A stretch of 9,645 bases of DNA from Gemmatimonadota bacterium (GTDB lineage Bacteria; Gemmatimonadota; Gemmatimonadetes; Gemmatimonadales; GWC2-71-9): positions 1 through 9,645 of the forward strand of contig JAGGAG010000110.1 in assembly GCA_017889745.1 (NCBI GenBank). Direction: 5' to 3'. Within the stretch, counting starts at the first letter, position 1, and every line of letters starts with the position of its first letter. A model generated the notes under the pieces. It was given only the letters and a program-made list of their open reading frames with translations, ran no database searches and was not told the DNA's origin. A program made the translations under genes and the position numbers. Below are positions 1-6,417 of the stretch, in pieces.

Positions 1-213
1 CAGGTCGCCCCGCGCGGCCTCGGCCGCAATGTGCTGGTCTGCCACGTCCGCACCGCCGTCCACCCACACCGCCGTCACCAGCGGGTTGTTCGCCGGAGGC
101 CGCAGGGGCTGATTCGCCACCAGCACCACCGGCACGGCGAGCCGCTTCGACGCGCGGAAGACGATCTCCTTCACGTCCCGGGGCGTCGCATCCGCGTCAA
201 TCCAGATCTTCAG
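1..213 (-). CDS. yaiI: YaiI/YqxD family protein (UPF0178, DUF188), N-terminal part
   Basis: This minus-strand frame gives 71 residues and runs off the window, so roughly the N-terminal half of a ~150-residue family is present. It opens with LKIWIDADATP, which matches the family's hallmark M-K-I-W-V-D-A-D-A-C-P, followed by VPVVLVANQPLR (residues 27-38) and GGADVADQHIA (53-63), also typical of the family. The family is a PIN-like fold of unknown biochemical role. An in-frame TAG lies at 235-237 and no ATG, GTG or TTG occurs between it and the Lys-Ile-Trp motif; the codon exactly where Met is expected is CTG (211-213), preceded by GGGAG at 5 bases. I take CTG as the start. The usual Cys of DADACP is Thr10. 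The lipoprotein gene lies 50 bases upstream on the same strand. Family assignment is firm; function is unknown. Confidence 0.85.
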   Translation of the reverse strand, partial: MKIWIDADATPRDVKEIVFRASKRLAVPVVLVANQPLRPPANNPLVTAVWVDGGADVADQHIAAEAARGDL

Positions 214-218
214 GTAGG

Positions 219-223
219 CTCCC
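219..223 (-). promoter_or_regulatory. Ribosome binding site supporting a CTG start of yaiI
   Basis: GGGAG on the minus strand lies 5 bases before the CTG codon at 213-211. It is the only Shine-Dalgarno-like stretch near the N-terminus, and it supports initiation at the non-standard codon. Confidence 0.5.
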
Positions 224-263
224 GCAGAACGCTGCTACCGAAACGTGCAATGATCATGAGAAG

Positions 264-665
264 TTAGCGTTGCACGAAGTCCTTGTAGCCAAGCGTCTCG
301 TAGAAGTTGGATTCGGCGTCGGCACCCAGCCGCAGCACCGCGACGGTGTACGCCCTGCCACGCACCAGGGGCTCGGCCGCCATGCCGGTGGCGCCGGCCG
401 GCGCCTCGCCGTACCGGACGCCTGACGGAATGGTACCCTCGATCCACCATGTGACGTTCTCGCTTCCAGATGCAGAAACCTCGAGTCGATACACCAGGCA
501 GTCCGGCGACCATGTGAACTCGGGCGTGGCACTGGCGCTGACGCTCACCACGACGGTTGCGCCCGCACGACAGGACGTCGGTGGCTCACTCGAGGAAGAG
601 CAGGCGACCGAGATGATGCAGACTCCACCGAGCACCGCGAGATACCGGACCCTGGCCGCGAACAT
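264..665 (-). CDS. Small secreted lipoprotein of unknown function
   Basis: The product has 133 residues from ATG at 665, chosen over a TTG five codons upstream because a G-run (672-676) sits 6 bases before the ATG. Residues 3-21 form a signal peptide (Arg5 and Arg7, then a hydrophobic core LAVLGGVCIISVA), with lipidation expected at Cys22, followed by a polar SSSSEPP linker. The lipobox is imperfect (Ser rather than Leu at -3), so the lipid anchor is likely but not certain. The mature part has alternating hydrophobic residues and a P-x-F-x-W-x-P-x-C stretch (TPEFTWSPDC). This suggests a small beta-sandwich, with Cys37 and a second Cys near residue 61 possibly pairing. I do not recognise a named family. 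It is upstream of yaiI on the same strand and divergent from the DUF5683 gene. Confidence 0.7.
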   Translation of the reverse strand: MFAARVRYLAVLGGVCIISVACSSSSEPPTSCRAGATVVVSVSASATPEFTWSPDCLVYRLEVSASGSENVTWWIEGTIPSGVRYGEAPAGATGMAAEPLVRGRAYTVAVLRLGADAESNFYETLGYKDFVQR

Positions 666-906
666 GGTTGACCCCCGCAAGTTGTTTCGGATAATCGTGC
701 AGGCCCGTCAAGCGGCAATCAAGCCCGTTCGCCAGCGCCTGCCGGGGATTCGAAGTTTGGGACCGCGGCTGCTTTGCCGGAAGATTCTCCAGCGAGCCGC
801 CCGGGTTGAAGGGCGAACTGACGACACCTCCCGGCGGCATCCGCTCACGAGCTGTGGACTCGGCCCGCATGGCCCTTGGGGGGCATTCCCATATAGACTC
901 CGCGCC
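666..906. other. Divergent intergenic region, 241 bases
   Basis: This gap lies between two divergently transcribed genes. I see no protein frame with family features in it. On the minus strand TTGATT (722-717) and TTGACG (711-706) precede GATTAT (696-691), but the spacings (20 and 9 bases) fit a standard promoter poorly. On the plus strand the -10-like box near 892 is listed separately. No clear terminator hairpin or RNA gene was found. Confidence 0.5.
892..899 (+). promoter_or_regulatory. Candidate -10 box of a leaderless promoter
   Basis: TATAGACT contains TATAGA and TAGACT (T-A-n-n-n-T). Seven bases separate TAGACT from the ATG at 907, so transcription would begin about at the start codon. 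No Shine-Dalgarno sequence precedes this ATG, which fits leaderless expression. No good -35 hexamer is visible. Confidence 0.35.
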
Positions 907-1491
907 ATGCCCCGAGCCTTCCTCGCCCCGGTCGCCCTCCTCGTGTGGGCAGTGCTGGCCAGCGCTCCCGCTCCGGTAGTGGCACAGGACTCGGTTACTG
1001 TGGCCCCGGCTCCCGACACCACCGCCAGGGCCGACACCGTCGCCGCCGGCCGCGCGGACTCCTCCGCCATCCCCGCGCGCCCGCAAGCCCTCGCCGCCTC
1101 GAGCGTCGCCGACTCCATCGAGCGCAAGCCCCCCGTCGGCCCCGGCGGCGCGCTCTGGCGATCCCTCCTCGTTCCGGGTTGGGGCCAGGCCAAGCTCGGT
1201 CGCGGTATCGTCGCGGGTATCTTCATTGCCGTCGAGGGCGTCTCCCTGGGCATGGTGCTCAAGACCAACAGCGAACTCCAGTACGCCAACGCCGCCGATA
1301 CCACCGCCGTCAACGACAAGACCGCGCAACGTGAGGACTGGCTCGTCATCATGGCCGTGAACCATCTCGTTGCGGGTCTCGAGGCCTACGTCTCCGCCCA
1401 CCTCTGGGATTTTCCCGGCGACCTCGCCCTCAGGCCCGTGCGCGGCGGCGGCGTCGCCGCCAGCGTCTCCTTTCCCGTCCGGGTACCGTGA
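907..1491 (+). CDS. DUF5683 domain membrane protein
   Basis: The product has 194 residues from ATG 907. The frame stays open far upstream, but this ATG begins a proper signal peptide (residues 1-26, hydrophobic core LAPVALLVWAVLA, ending VVA|Q), so it is chosen. Residues 27-75 form a low-complexity Ala/Pro/Thr/Asp linker. Residues 80-170 carry the DUF5683 signature: LWRSLLVPGWGQAKLGR (83-99), a Gly-rich hydrophobic segment (100-118) and a second hydrophobic segment (146-163). The family is found in envelope gene sets of Gemmatimonadota, Bacteroidota and related phyla; its role is unknown. The stop overlaps the murI start as GTGA, so the two are probably translationally coupled. Confidence 0.8.
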   Translation: MPRAFLAPVALLVWAVLASAPAPVVAQDSVTVAPAPDTTARADTVAAGRADSSAIPARPQALAASSVADSIERKPPVGPGGALWRSLLVPGWGQAKLGRGIVAGIFIAVEGVSLGMVLKTNSELQYANAADTTAVNDKTAQREDWLVIMAVNHLVAGLEAYVSAHLWDFPGDLALRPVRGGGVAASVSFPVRVP

Positions 1492-2291
1492 ACCAGCTGC
1501 CCATCGGTGTGTTCGATTCCGGCCTCGGCGGACTCACGGTTGTCCACGCCATCTACGAGCGCCTGCCCGCCGAATCTACGATCTACTTCGGCGACACCGC
1601 GCGCGTCCCCTACGGGCCCAAGTCGCCGGAGACCGTACGGCGCTACAGCCTCGAGATCCTCCACTGGCTGCTCACGCAGAGCGTCAAGGCGGTCGTGATC
1701 GCGTGCAACACCAGCACCGCGCACGCGCTCGATGCCCTCCGCGCCGCGTCACCCGTGCCGGTCATCGGGGTCATCGAGCCCGGTGCTCGCGCCGCCGTGC
1801 GCGCTGCGACAGGGCGGGGCATCGGCGTCATCGGTACCGCCGGCACCGTCGCGAGCGGCGCGTACGTGCGCGCCATTCACGCGCTGGCTCCCGGCGCGCA
1901 GGTCATCCAGCGCGCCTGCCCGCTGTTCGTCCCCCTCGTCGAGGAGGGCTGGTTCGACCATCACGCCACGGAATTGATCGGGGAGGAGTACCTGGCGCCC
2001 GTGCGGCAGGCCGGCGTCGGCGCCCTGGTGCTTGGATGCACCCACTATCCGCTGCTCAAGCCGCTCCTTCACCGGGTGATGGGGCCGGACGTCGCGCTCA
2101 TCGACAGCGCCGCCGAGACCGCGAGCGCGCTGGCAGAGACACTGAAGGAGAAGGGAATTGAGGCACCCGCCGGTGCGGTGCCCACGCATCGCTTCGCGGT
2201 GAGCGACGACGCGGCCCGCTTCCTGGCGGTGGGCAGCCGCTTCCTCGGCGATCGCCTCGCCGAGGCCGAGGTAGTGGACCTTACCCCGTGA
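1488..2291 (+). CDS. murI: Glutamate racemase
   Basis: This cytoplasmic enzyme converts L-glutamate to D-glutamate for the second residue of the peptidoglycan stem peptide. At 267 residues it is the normal family length. Visible family motifs are GVFDSGLGGLTV (7-18, with Asp10-Ser11), YFGDTARVPYGPKS (33-46), IACNTSTA with catalytic Cys73, GVIEPGA (94-100), VIGTAGTVASGAY (114-126) and LGCTHYPLL with the second catalytic Cys184 and His186. Both catalytic Cys are present, so it should be active. GTG at 1488 is the only start that keeps the N-terminal strand, and it overlaps the DUF5683 stop by 4 bases. The 3' end overlaps the convergent lpxH by 11 bases. Confidence 0.97.
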   Translation: MNQLPIGVFDSGLGGLTVVHAIYERLPAESTIYFGDTARVPYGPKSPETVRRYSLEILHWLLTQSVKAVVIACNTSTAHALDALRAASPVPVIGVIEPGARAAVRAATGRGIGVIGTAGTVASGAYVRAIHALAPGAQVIQRACPLFVPLVEEGWFDHHATELIGEEYLAPVRQAGVGALVLGCTHYPLLKPLLHRVMGPDVALIDSAAETASALAETLKEKGIEAPAGAVPTHRFAVSDDAARFLAVGSRFLGDRLAEAEVVDLTP

Positions 2292-3012
2292 AGGTCTTGA
2301 GCTCCACGTCCGTCTCCGTGGCCACCGCATAGCGGAAGCCGTCGAACCAGGCGCCCGGATTGAGGTACTGCTGGCTGGGAGACAGTTGCGCGACCGCGGC
2401 ATGGTGTGTGTGCGCCATGATCACGAGGCCGGTGCCGGGTTCGCGCTCGAGGCGCGCACGCGCCCACGCCTCCTGTTGCGCGAATGCCCGTGCCCGCGCC
2501 GACGAGCCCCGGTCGTTCTCGCCGATCATCGGCTGCATCCGCAGCACCAGCCGGTACGCCAGGTCGGGGTGCAGCAACCGGAACGCGGCGAGGGCGGTAT
2601 CGCTGCCCAGGATCGTGTTGAGGAGGCGCGCCGTGCGGCGCGTGTCGGTCAAGCCGTCACCATGGACGGCGAGCGCTTCGCGGTTGCCGACCTTGAAGCG
2701 CAATTCCCGCGGGTGGAAGAGGACGCCCAGGTCGCGCTCCCAGAAGTCGTCGCCCCAGCGGTCGTGGTTGCCGCCCACGATCGCGATCGGCACCCGCTTC
2801 CGCAGCTCGCCCAGGGCCGCCGCCACCTTGAAGCCATGTCTCGGCATGACGTGGCGATAGCAGAACCAGAAGTCGAACAGGTCGCCGTTGATGAGCAGCG
2901 CGTCCCCGTGCGACGGCACTTCCGCCAGGAAGCGGAGGAATGCATCGGAGACACCGGCTGGGGCAGCGCCCAGGTGCGCATCCGCGACGACGACGAGAGT
3001 GGTCCCTAGCAC
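2281..3012 (-). CDS. lpxH: LpxH-like UDP-2,3-diacylglucosamine diphosphatase
   Basis: This is a calcineurin-like metallophosphoesterase. LpxH cleaves UDP-2,3-diacylglucosamine to lipid X and UMP in lipid A synthesis, at the inner face of the cytoplasmic membrane. The product has 243 residues, the usual length. All metal ligands are visible in order: D11 and H13 (DAH), D44 (NGDLFDFW), N82-H83 (GGNHD), H117 (AVHGDG), and H201 with H203 (AHTHH). This order and spacing match E. coli LpxH. The GDLFDFW form resembles the LpxH-like proteins of Bacteroidota and relatives. The start is GTG 3012; there is no Shine-Dalgarno sequence, but a -10-like box lies just upstream. The gene is convergent with murI and divergent from the thioesterase cluster. 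Another phosphoesterase of the same family acting on a different substrate remains possible. Confidence 0.88.
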   Translation of the reverse strand: MLGTTLVVVADAHLGAAPAGVSDAFLRFLAEVPSHGDALLINGDLFDFWFCYRHVMPRHGFKVAAALGELRKRVPIAIVGGNHDRWGDDFWERDLGVLFHPRELRFKVGNREALAVHGDGLTDTRRTARLLNTILGSDTALAAFRLLHPDLAYRLVLRMQPMIGENDRGSSARARAFAQQEAWARARLEREPGTGLVIMAHTHHAAVAQLSPSQQYLNPGAWFDGFRYAVATETDVELKTFTG

Positions 3013-3018
3013 GCGGCA

Positions 3019-3027
3019 AAGATAATG
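3019..3027 (-). promoter_or_regulatory. Candidate -10 box of a leaderless lpxH promoter
   Basis: CATTATCTT on the minus strand contains CATTAT and TATCTT (T-A-n-n-n-T). The TATCTT box ends 6 bases before the GTG start, so the transcript would begin at or next to the start codon. There is no Shine-Dalgarno sequence. A convincing -35 box is not seen. Confidence 0.35.
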
Positions 3028-3052
3028 TTCTGGTCGTCAGGGCAGGTGATCC

Positions 3053-3080
3053 CACGACCCACGACCCACGACCCGCGACC
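3053..3080 (+). repeat. Heptanucleotide direct repeat, copy 1
   Basis: Four head-to-tail units: CACGACC three times, then CGCGACC. They are followed by GCTACGCTTGAC at 3084-3095, which contains the thioesterase TTG start. The same heptad with a near-identical trailing 12-mer occurs at 5572-5605. It lies in the divergent lpxH/thioesterase gap. Confidence 0.8.
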
Positions 3081-3090
3081 AGGGCTACGC

Positions 3091-3525
3091 TTGACCTCAG
3101 CCGGCACCATCTCCGAAACCACCCACCGGGTCAACTACTCCGAGATCGACCAGATGGGCGTGGTGTACCATGCCCGCTACCTGGTCTGGCTCGACGTCGC
3201 CCGCTGCGAGCACCTGCGCCTCACCGGCTTGAGCTACCGCGAGCTCGAGGAACGCGGCTTCCGCATGGTCGTGGCCGAGCTCGGCATGCGCTACCTGCGG
3301 GGGGCCCGCTATGACGACGAGGTCCGCGTCCGCTGCTGGGTCCGCGAGGTCGCCTCCCGCAAGGTGGTCTTCGGCTACGCGCTCCATCGCGTCGGCGATG
3401 GCGAGTTGCTGGCCACTGCGACCACGGCGATGTTCACCCTCGATGCGTCCATGCGGCCTGCCCGGCTGCCGAACGACGTGGCGTCCCGGCTTCTCACCAC
3501 CCCCGACCCGGTCCGGATCGACTGA
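3091..3525 (+). CDS. YbgC-type acyl-CoA thioesterase (4HBT hotdog fold)
   Basis: The product is 144 residues long, as expected for a single hotdog domain. The diagnostic stretch is YSEIDQMGVVYHARYLVWLD (16-35), where Asp20 is the catalytic acid and His27 belongs to the D-x(2)-G-V-V-Y-H motif of YbgC/4-hydroxybenzoyl-CoA thioesterases. The relatives hydrolyse acyl-CoA (YbgC works with the Tol-Pal system in proteobacteria). No tol or pal genes are visible here. I choose TTG 3091, with AGGG 6 bases upstream (3081-3084), over the in-frame ATG 3025, since the latter would translate the heptad repeat into a PRPTTHDPRP tail absent from the family. The stop shares a base with the next ATG (TGATG), which implies coupling. 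The substrate cannot be told from sequence. Confidence 0.85.
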   Translation: MTSAGTISETTHRVNYSEIDQMGVVYHARYLVWLDVARCEHLRLTGLSYRELEERGFRMVVAELGMRYLRGARYDDEVRVRCWVREVASRKVVFGYALHRVGDGELLATATTAMFTLDASMRPARLPNDVASRLLTTPDPVRID

Positions 3526-5552
3526 TGCGCATTCTCGCGGTCCTGGCACTGTTGCCGCTCCTTGTGGCGCCCCGCGCCCACGCGCAGGACAACGCCTCGG
3601 TCGAGGCCCTCGCACCCGTTCTCGCCGCCGAGGACGCGCGCCAGTGGAATGAGCCAGTCCTTCGCCGTGGCGTCACCTTCGCCGACACCGTGGTGCGCTC
3701 CCGCACCGCGCTCGCCATCGGGCGCATCGGCGACCCGCAGGGGCTCCCGCTCCTGCTCACGCTGCTCGAGGATCCCGAGGCCAACGTAAGGCCCTCGGCG
3801 GCATTCGGCCTGGGCCTGCTGCGCGACACCAATGCCGTGGCCCCGCTCATTCGCGCGCTCACGGTGGCACCCGGTCCCGACGTGGCCACCACCCGCGAGC
3901 TCATCACCGCACTCGCACGCATCGGGGGCCGGAATGCCGCCGAGTTCTTCGCCGATGCGTTGAGCGGCCGCGCCCCGCTCGTTACGCCCGACACCCTGCT
4001 CGCCCAGCGCCACCTGGTGTTCGAGGCCTGGCGCCTCGGCCCTGAGGCACCCATCGCGGCGATGGTGCCCTGGGTATCCGACACCGCCGGCGACGCGCGC
4101 TGGCGCGCGATCTACTCCGTGAGCCGCCTGCGTCGCGCGGCGCGCCCCGCCGGCGGTGCCGTCACCAACGCGCTGGCCGACAAGCTGCCGCTCGCGCGAG
4201 CCATGGCCGCGCGCGCCCTCAACCGCACCTGGGCCGATTCGGGCGGGCTCGATCGCAATGCAGTGGCCGGCCTGCTCGCCCGGGCACTCACCGACGATGA
4301 CGCCGGCGTTCGCATCAATGCGCTCCGCTCCCTCGGCACCTATCAACTGCCGCAGTACGCCGGCAACGTCACCCGTCTCCTCAACGACCCGTTGCCCAAT
4401 GTCGCCATCGAGGCGGTCACCACCCTCGGCGCGCTGGGCGGGCCCGAGGCCGTGGCCGCCCTCGAGCAGACGCTGGATGCGAAGAAGGGCTATGCCATGC
4501 GGCGCGAGGCCCTCCTCGCCCTCGCCCGCGCCGACAGTGGCGTCCTGCGCAAGGTGCTTCCCGCGTTCGCCCAGGCCAATGACTGGCGCGAGCGCGCCGT
4601 CGCCGCCGAGGCCGCAGCGGTCGCGTTCCCGGCCGAGGGCCCGCTGCCATTCCTCTCCGACAACGATTCTCGCGTGGTCGCGACGGCGCTCCAGGCGTGG
4701 ATCGCCAGCGCGCCGGCGGAGGACACCGTGCTGGTGACGAAGGCGCGGCCGCTCCTCTCGAGCAACGACTTCATGGTCCGGGCCGGCGCGGCGCAGGCAC
4801 TGGCGCGCGCCGCCAGCCCCTCGGACGTGCCTGCCCTGGTCGTGATGTTCCGCCGGGCGCAGGCCGACTCCGCCACCGACGCGTCGGTCGCCGCCCTCGA
4901 CGCCCTGCTTGCCATTTCCAGGGGTTCCGACCCCGGCCGCGTCGCGGTGCAGGCCGATTTCATCAGGGCATTCCCCCGGCAGGGCAACTACCTGCTGCGC
5001 GCCTGGGCCGAGGACAACTGGCCTGAACTCGCGTCGCAGTGGGGGGCTGTCTCGCCCATTAGCACCGGCCGCACGCCGCAGGACTACCGCGACATCGTGC
5101 GCCGCTTCGTGCTGCCGCTCAGCCCCGATCGCCTGCCGCACGTCTTCATCGACGTGGACCAGAAGGGCATCATCGAACTCGAGCTCTTCGGCTCCGACGC
5201 GCCCCTCACTGTGGCCAACTATCTCCGGCTGGTGCAGGCACGCTACTTCGATCGGGCGCGCTTTCACCGGGTCGTACCCAACTTCGTGGCCCAGGATGGC
5301 GATCCTCGCGGCGATGGTAATGGCGGTCCCGGCTACGCCATCCGCGACGAGATCAACATGAACCGCTACATGAGTGCGGTGGTCGGCATGGCGCTCTCCG
5401 GCCCCGACACCGGCGGCTCGCAGTGGTTCATCAACCTCAGTCCGCAGCCCCACCTCGACGGCACCTACACGGTGTTCGGGAGAATGGTGAACGGGCAGGG
5501 TACACTGCTGCGGGTGGTACAGGGCGACGTGATTCGTTCCATCCACCAGTGA
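3525..5552 (+). CDS. Secreted HEAT-repeat protein with C-terminal cyclophilin (peptidyl-prolyl isomerase) domain
   Basis: The product has 675 residues from an ATG overlapping the thioesterase stop. A signal peptide (1-20, ending AHA|Q) predicts export. From about 45 to 500 the chain is made of HEAT-like helical repeats: LAIGRIGDPQGLPLLLTLLE, the unit with GVRINALRSLGTY, and VTTLGALGGPEAVAALEQTL are clear examples. Residues 540-675 form a cyclophilin domain with FHRVVPNFVAQDGD (catalytic Arg582, Gln590), GMALSGPDTGGSQWFIN (Gln633) and HLDGTYTVFGRM. The active-site Arg and the Gln positions are kept, so isomerase activity is likely. The usual Trp of the LDG-x-[HW] region is Tyr, as in many bacterial forms. 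The repeat arm probably binds client or partner proteins in the periplasm while the cyclophilin isomerises X-Pro bonds; that is inference. The gene sits amid envelope genes. Confidence 0.9.
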   Translation: MRILAVLALLPLLVAPRAHAQDNASVEALAPVLAAEDARQWNEPVLRRGVTFADTVVRSRTALAIGRIGDPQGLPLLLTLLEDPEANVRPSAAFGLGLLRDTNAVAPLIRALTVAPGPDVATTRELITALARIGGRNAAEFFADALSGRAPLVTPDTLLAQRHLVFEAWRLGPEAPIAAMVPWVSDTAGDARWRAIYSVSRLRRAARPAGGAVTNALADKLPLARAMAARALNRTWADSGGLDRNAVAGLLARALTDDDAGVRINALRSLGTYQLPQYAGNVTRLLNDPLPNVAIEAVTTLGALGGPEAVAALEQTLDAKKGYAMRREALLALARADSGVLRKVLPAFAQANDWRERAVAAEAAAVAFPAEGPLPFLSDNDSRVVATALQAWIASAPAEDTVLVTKARPLLSSNDFMVRAGAAQALARAASPSDVPALVVMFRRAQADSATDASVAALDALLAISRGSDPGRVAVQADFIRAFPRQGNYLLRAWAEDNWPELASQWGAVSPISTGRTPQDYRDIVRRFVLPLSPDRLPHVFIDVDQKGIIELELFGSDAPLTVANYLRLVQARYFDRARFHRVVPNFVAQDGDPRGDGNGGPGYAIRDEINMNRYMSAVVGMALSGPDTGGSQWFINLSPQPHLDGTYTVFGRMVNGQGTLLRVVQGDVIRSIHQ

Positions 5553-5571
5553 GGACGAGGCCCATTGGTCT

Positions 5572-5605
5572 CGCGACCCACGACCCACGACCCGCTACAC
5601 TCGAC
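5572..5605 (+). repeat. Heptanucleotide direct repeat with trailing 12-mer, copy 2
   Basis: Units CGCGACC, CACGACC, CACGACC (5572-5592) are followed by GCTACACTCGAC (5594-5605). The trailing 12-mer differs from copy 1 (3084-3095) at two positions only. Both contain a T-A-C-R-C-T hexamer that could serve as a -10 box. It lies in the 75-base gap before the DUF4292 lipoprotein gene. Confidence 0.8.
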
Positions 5606-5627
5606 TCTCCACCCATGACCATAAATC

Positions 5628-6353
5628 GTGACCCCACAACGCTTTCCGCTTGACCGGTTCGCCCTCCTTCTCTATCTTGCCCTCACCGCCGGTGGCTGCG
5701 CCGGCACCGCGGGCGGCAAAATTGAGCCCTCGGTCCTTCCGGCCGGCACGGGGCCCGTCACTGCGGAGCAGGTGGCTGCGTGGGTGGCGACAGGTTCGCC
5801 CGACGGCAACCGTCACCTGAAGTTCAAGTTCAAGTTCAAGGATCCGAAGGGAAAGGTTGGCGGGCGCGGTGCCGCTCGTATCGCCGCTCCCGACTCGCTG
5901 CGGCTCGACATGCAGGGTCCCTTCGGTCTGGGCCGGGGCGCGGCGATGGTCAACGGCGACTCCACCGAGTGGATCAAGGGTCCCGACGCCATCAAGCGTA
6001 TCGTTCCCGATTTCCGGCTGATGTGGAGCATGCTCGGCTTCACCCGGCCGCCGTCCGAGGGGGCGATCCTTGTGGGGTACGAGTCCGGCGACGTCACCGC
6101 CTGGTCGTACGGCACCGAGGCTGACACCGTCGAGTACGTGCGGACAGCAGGCGCGACCCCGAGCCTGGTGGCACTGGTGCGGAAGGACGGCTCGGTGCTG
6201 GGGCGCAGCGAAACCAGCTTCGGCCCCGACGGTGCCCCGCTCAAGGCAACGCTGATCGTCCCGGGCACCAGGGCCCGGCTCGACCTCACCTTCACGGAGA
6301 GCACCGCTCCTGCGACCTTCAAGCCCGACACGTGGGTTCGCGGCGAGTCTTAG
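5628..6353 (+). CDS. Outer-membrane lipoprotein, DUF4292/LolB-like
   Basis: The product has 241 residues from GTG 5628, the only standard start ahead of the signal peptide. Residues 11-23 are hydrophobic and end in a lipobox with lipid-bearing Cys24 (LTAGGC). The mature part has alternating strands such as LKFKFKFK (64-71), AARIAAPDSLRLDMQGPFG (82-100) and STEWIKGPDAIKRIVP, the pattern of the LolA/LolB-like half-barrel that DUF4292 proteins share. Such proteins are thought to carry or receive lipoproteins or hydrophobic ligands; a precise role is not known. It lies directly before the LptE-like gene, so a link to outer-membrane biogenesis is a fair inference. A three-fold TTCAAG hexamer (5823-5840) encodes the K-F run. 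No Shine-Dalgarno sequence is visible. Confidence 0.75.
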   Translation: MTPQRFPLDRFALLLYLALTAGGCAGTAGGKIEPSVLPAGTGPVTAEQVAAWVATGSPDGNRHLKFKFKFKDPKGKVGGRGAARIAAPDSLRLDMQGPFGLGRGAAMVNGDSTEWIKGPDAIKRIVPDFRLMWSMLGFTRPPSEGAILVGYESGDVTAWSYGTEADTVEYVRTAGATPSLVALVRKDGSVLGRSETSFGPDGAPLKATLIVPGTRARLDLTFTESTAPATFKPDTWVRGES

Positions 6354-6417
6354 CCTTGTAGCCCTGCTGGGATGTTACGGATTCGCCGGGGGCGGCCTGC
6401 CTCCCGGTGTCAGGACG
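6332..6417 (+). other. Signal-peptide-coding leader of the LptE-like gene, without an in-frame standard start
   Basis: In the LptE frame the DNA upstream of GTG 6418 encodes SLSLVALLGC followed by YGFAGGGLPPGVRT, which is a lipobox with Cys at 6373-6375 and the N-terminal segment typical of LptE-like lipoproteins. The frame is open back to a TGA at 6253 but holds no ATG, GTG or TTG. A GTG at 6332 in another frame encodes MGSRRVLAL and then reaches TAG at 6359. One extra base near 6358 would join the two as MGSRRVLALVALLGC, a textbook lipoprotein signal. A one-base deletion (real or from sequencing) is therefore the simplest reading; a non-standard start is the alternative. Confidence 0.6.

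Noticed and set aside
250..257. ATGATCAT palindrome between the lipoprotein gene and yaiI as an operator
   Set aside because: A single 8-base palindrome is too short to support a binding site without further copies.
307..906. 200-codon N-terminal extension of the DUF5683 frame
   Set aside because: It runs antisense through the lipoprotein gene and would bury the signal peptide that begins at ATG 907.
586..1401. Minus-strand open frames of 271 and 214 codons opposite the DUF5683 gene
   Set aside because: Low-complexity antisense products without family motifs; the plus-strand gene explains the region.
2386..3009. Plus-strand 207-codon frame opposite lpxH
   Set aside because: It is the antisense shadow of lpxH, whose metal-binding motifs are complete.
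3025..3090. ATG 3025 as start of the thioesterase
   Set aside because: It would translate the heptad repeat into a Pro/Arg-rich tail absent from the family; TTG 3091 has a ribosome site and the right length. A leaderless ATG start is not fully excluded.
3375..5588. A 737-codon open frame on the minus strand across the HEAT/cyclophilin gene
   Set aside because: It is antisense to a gene with clear signal peptide, HEAT and cyclophilin motifs. The product is Gly/Arg/Ala-rich with no recognisable domain, as expected of antisense frames in GC-rich DNA.
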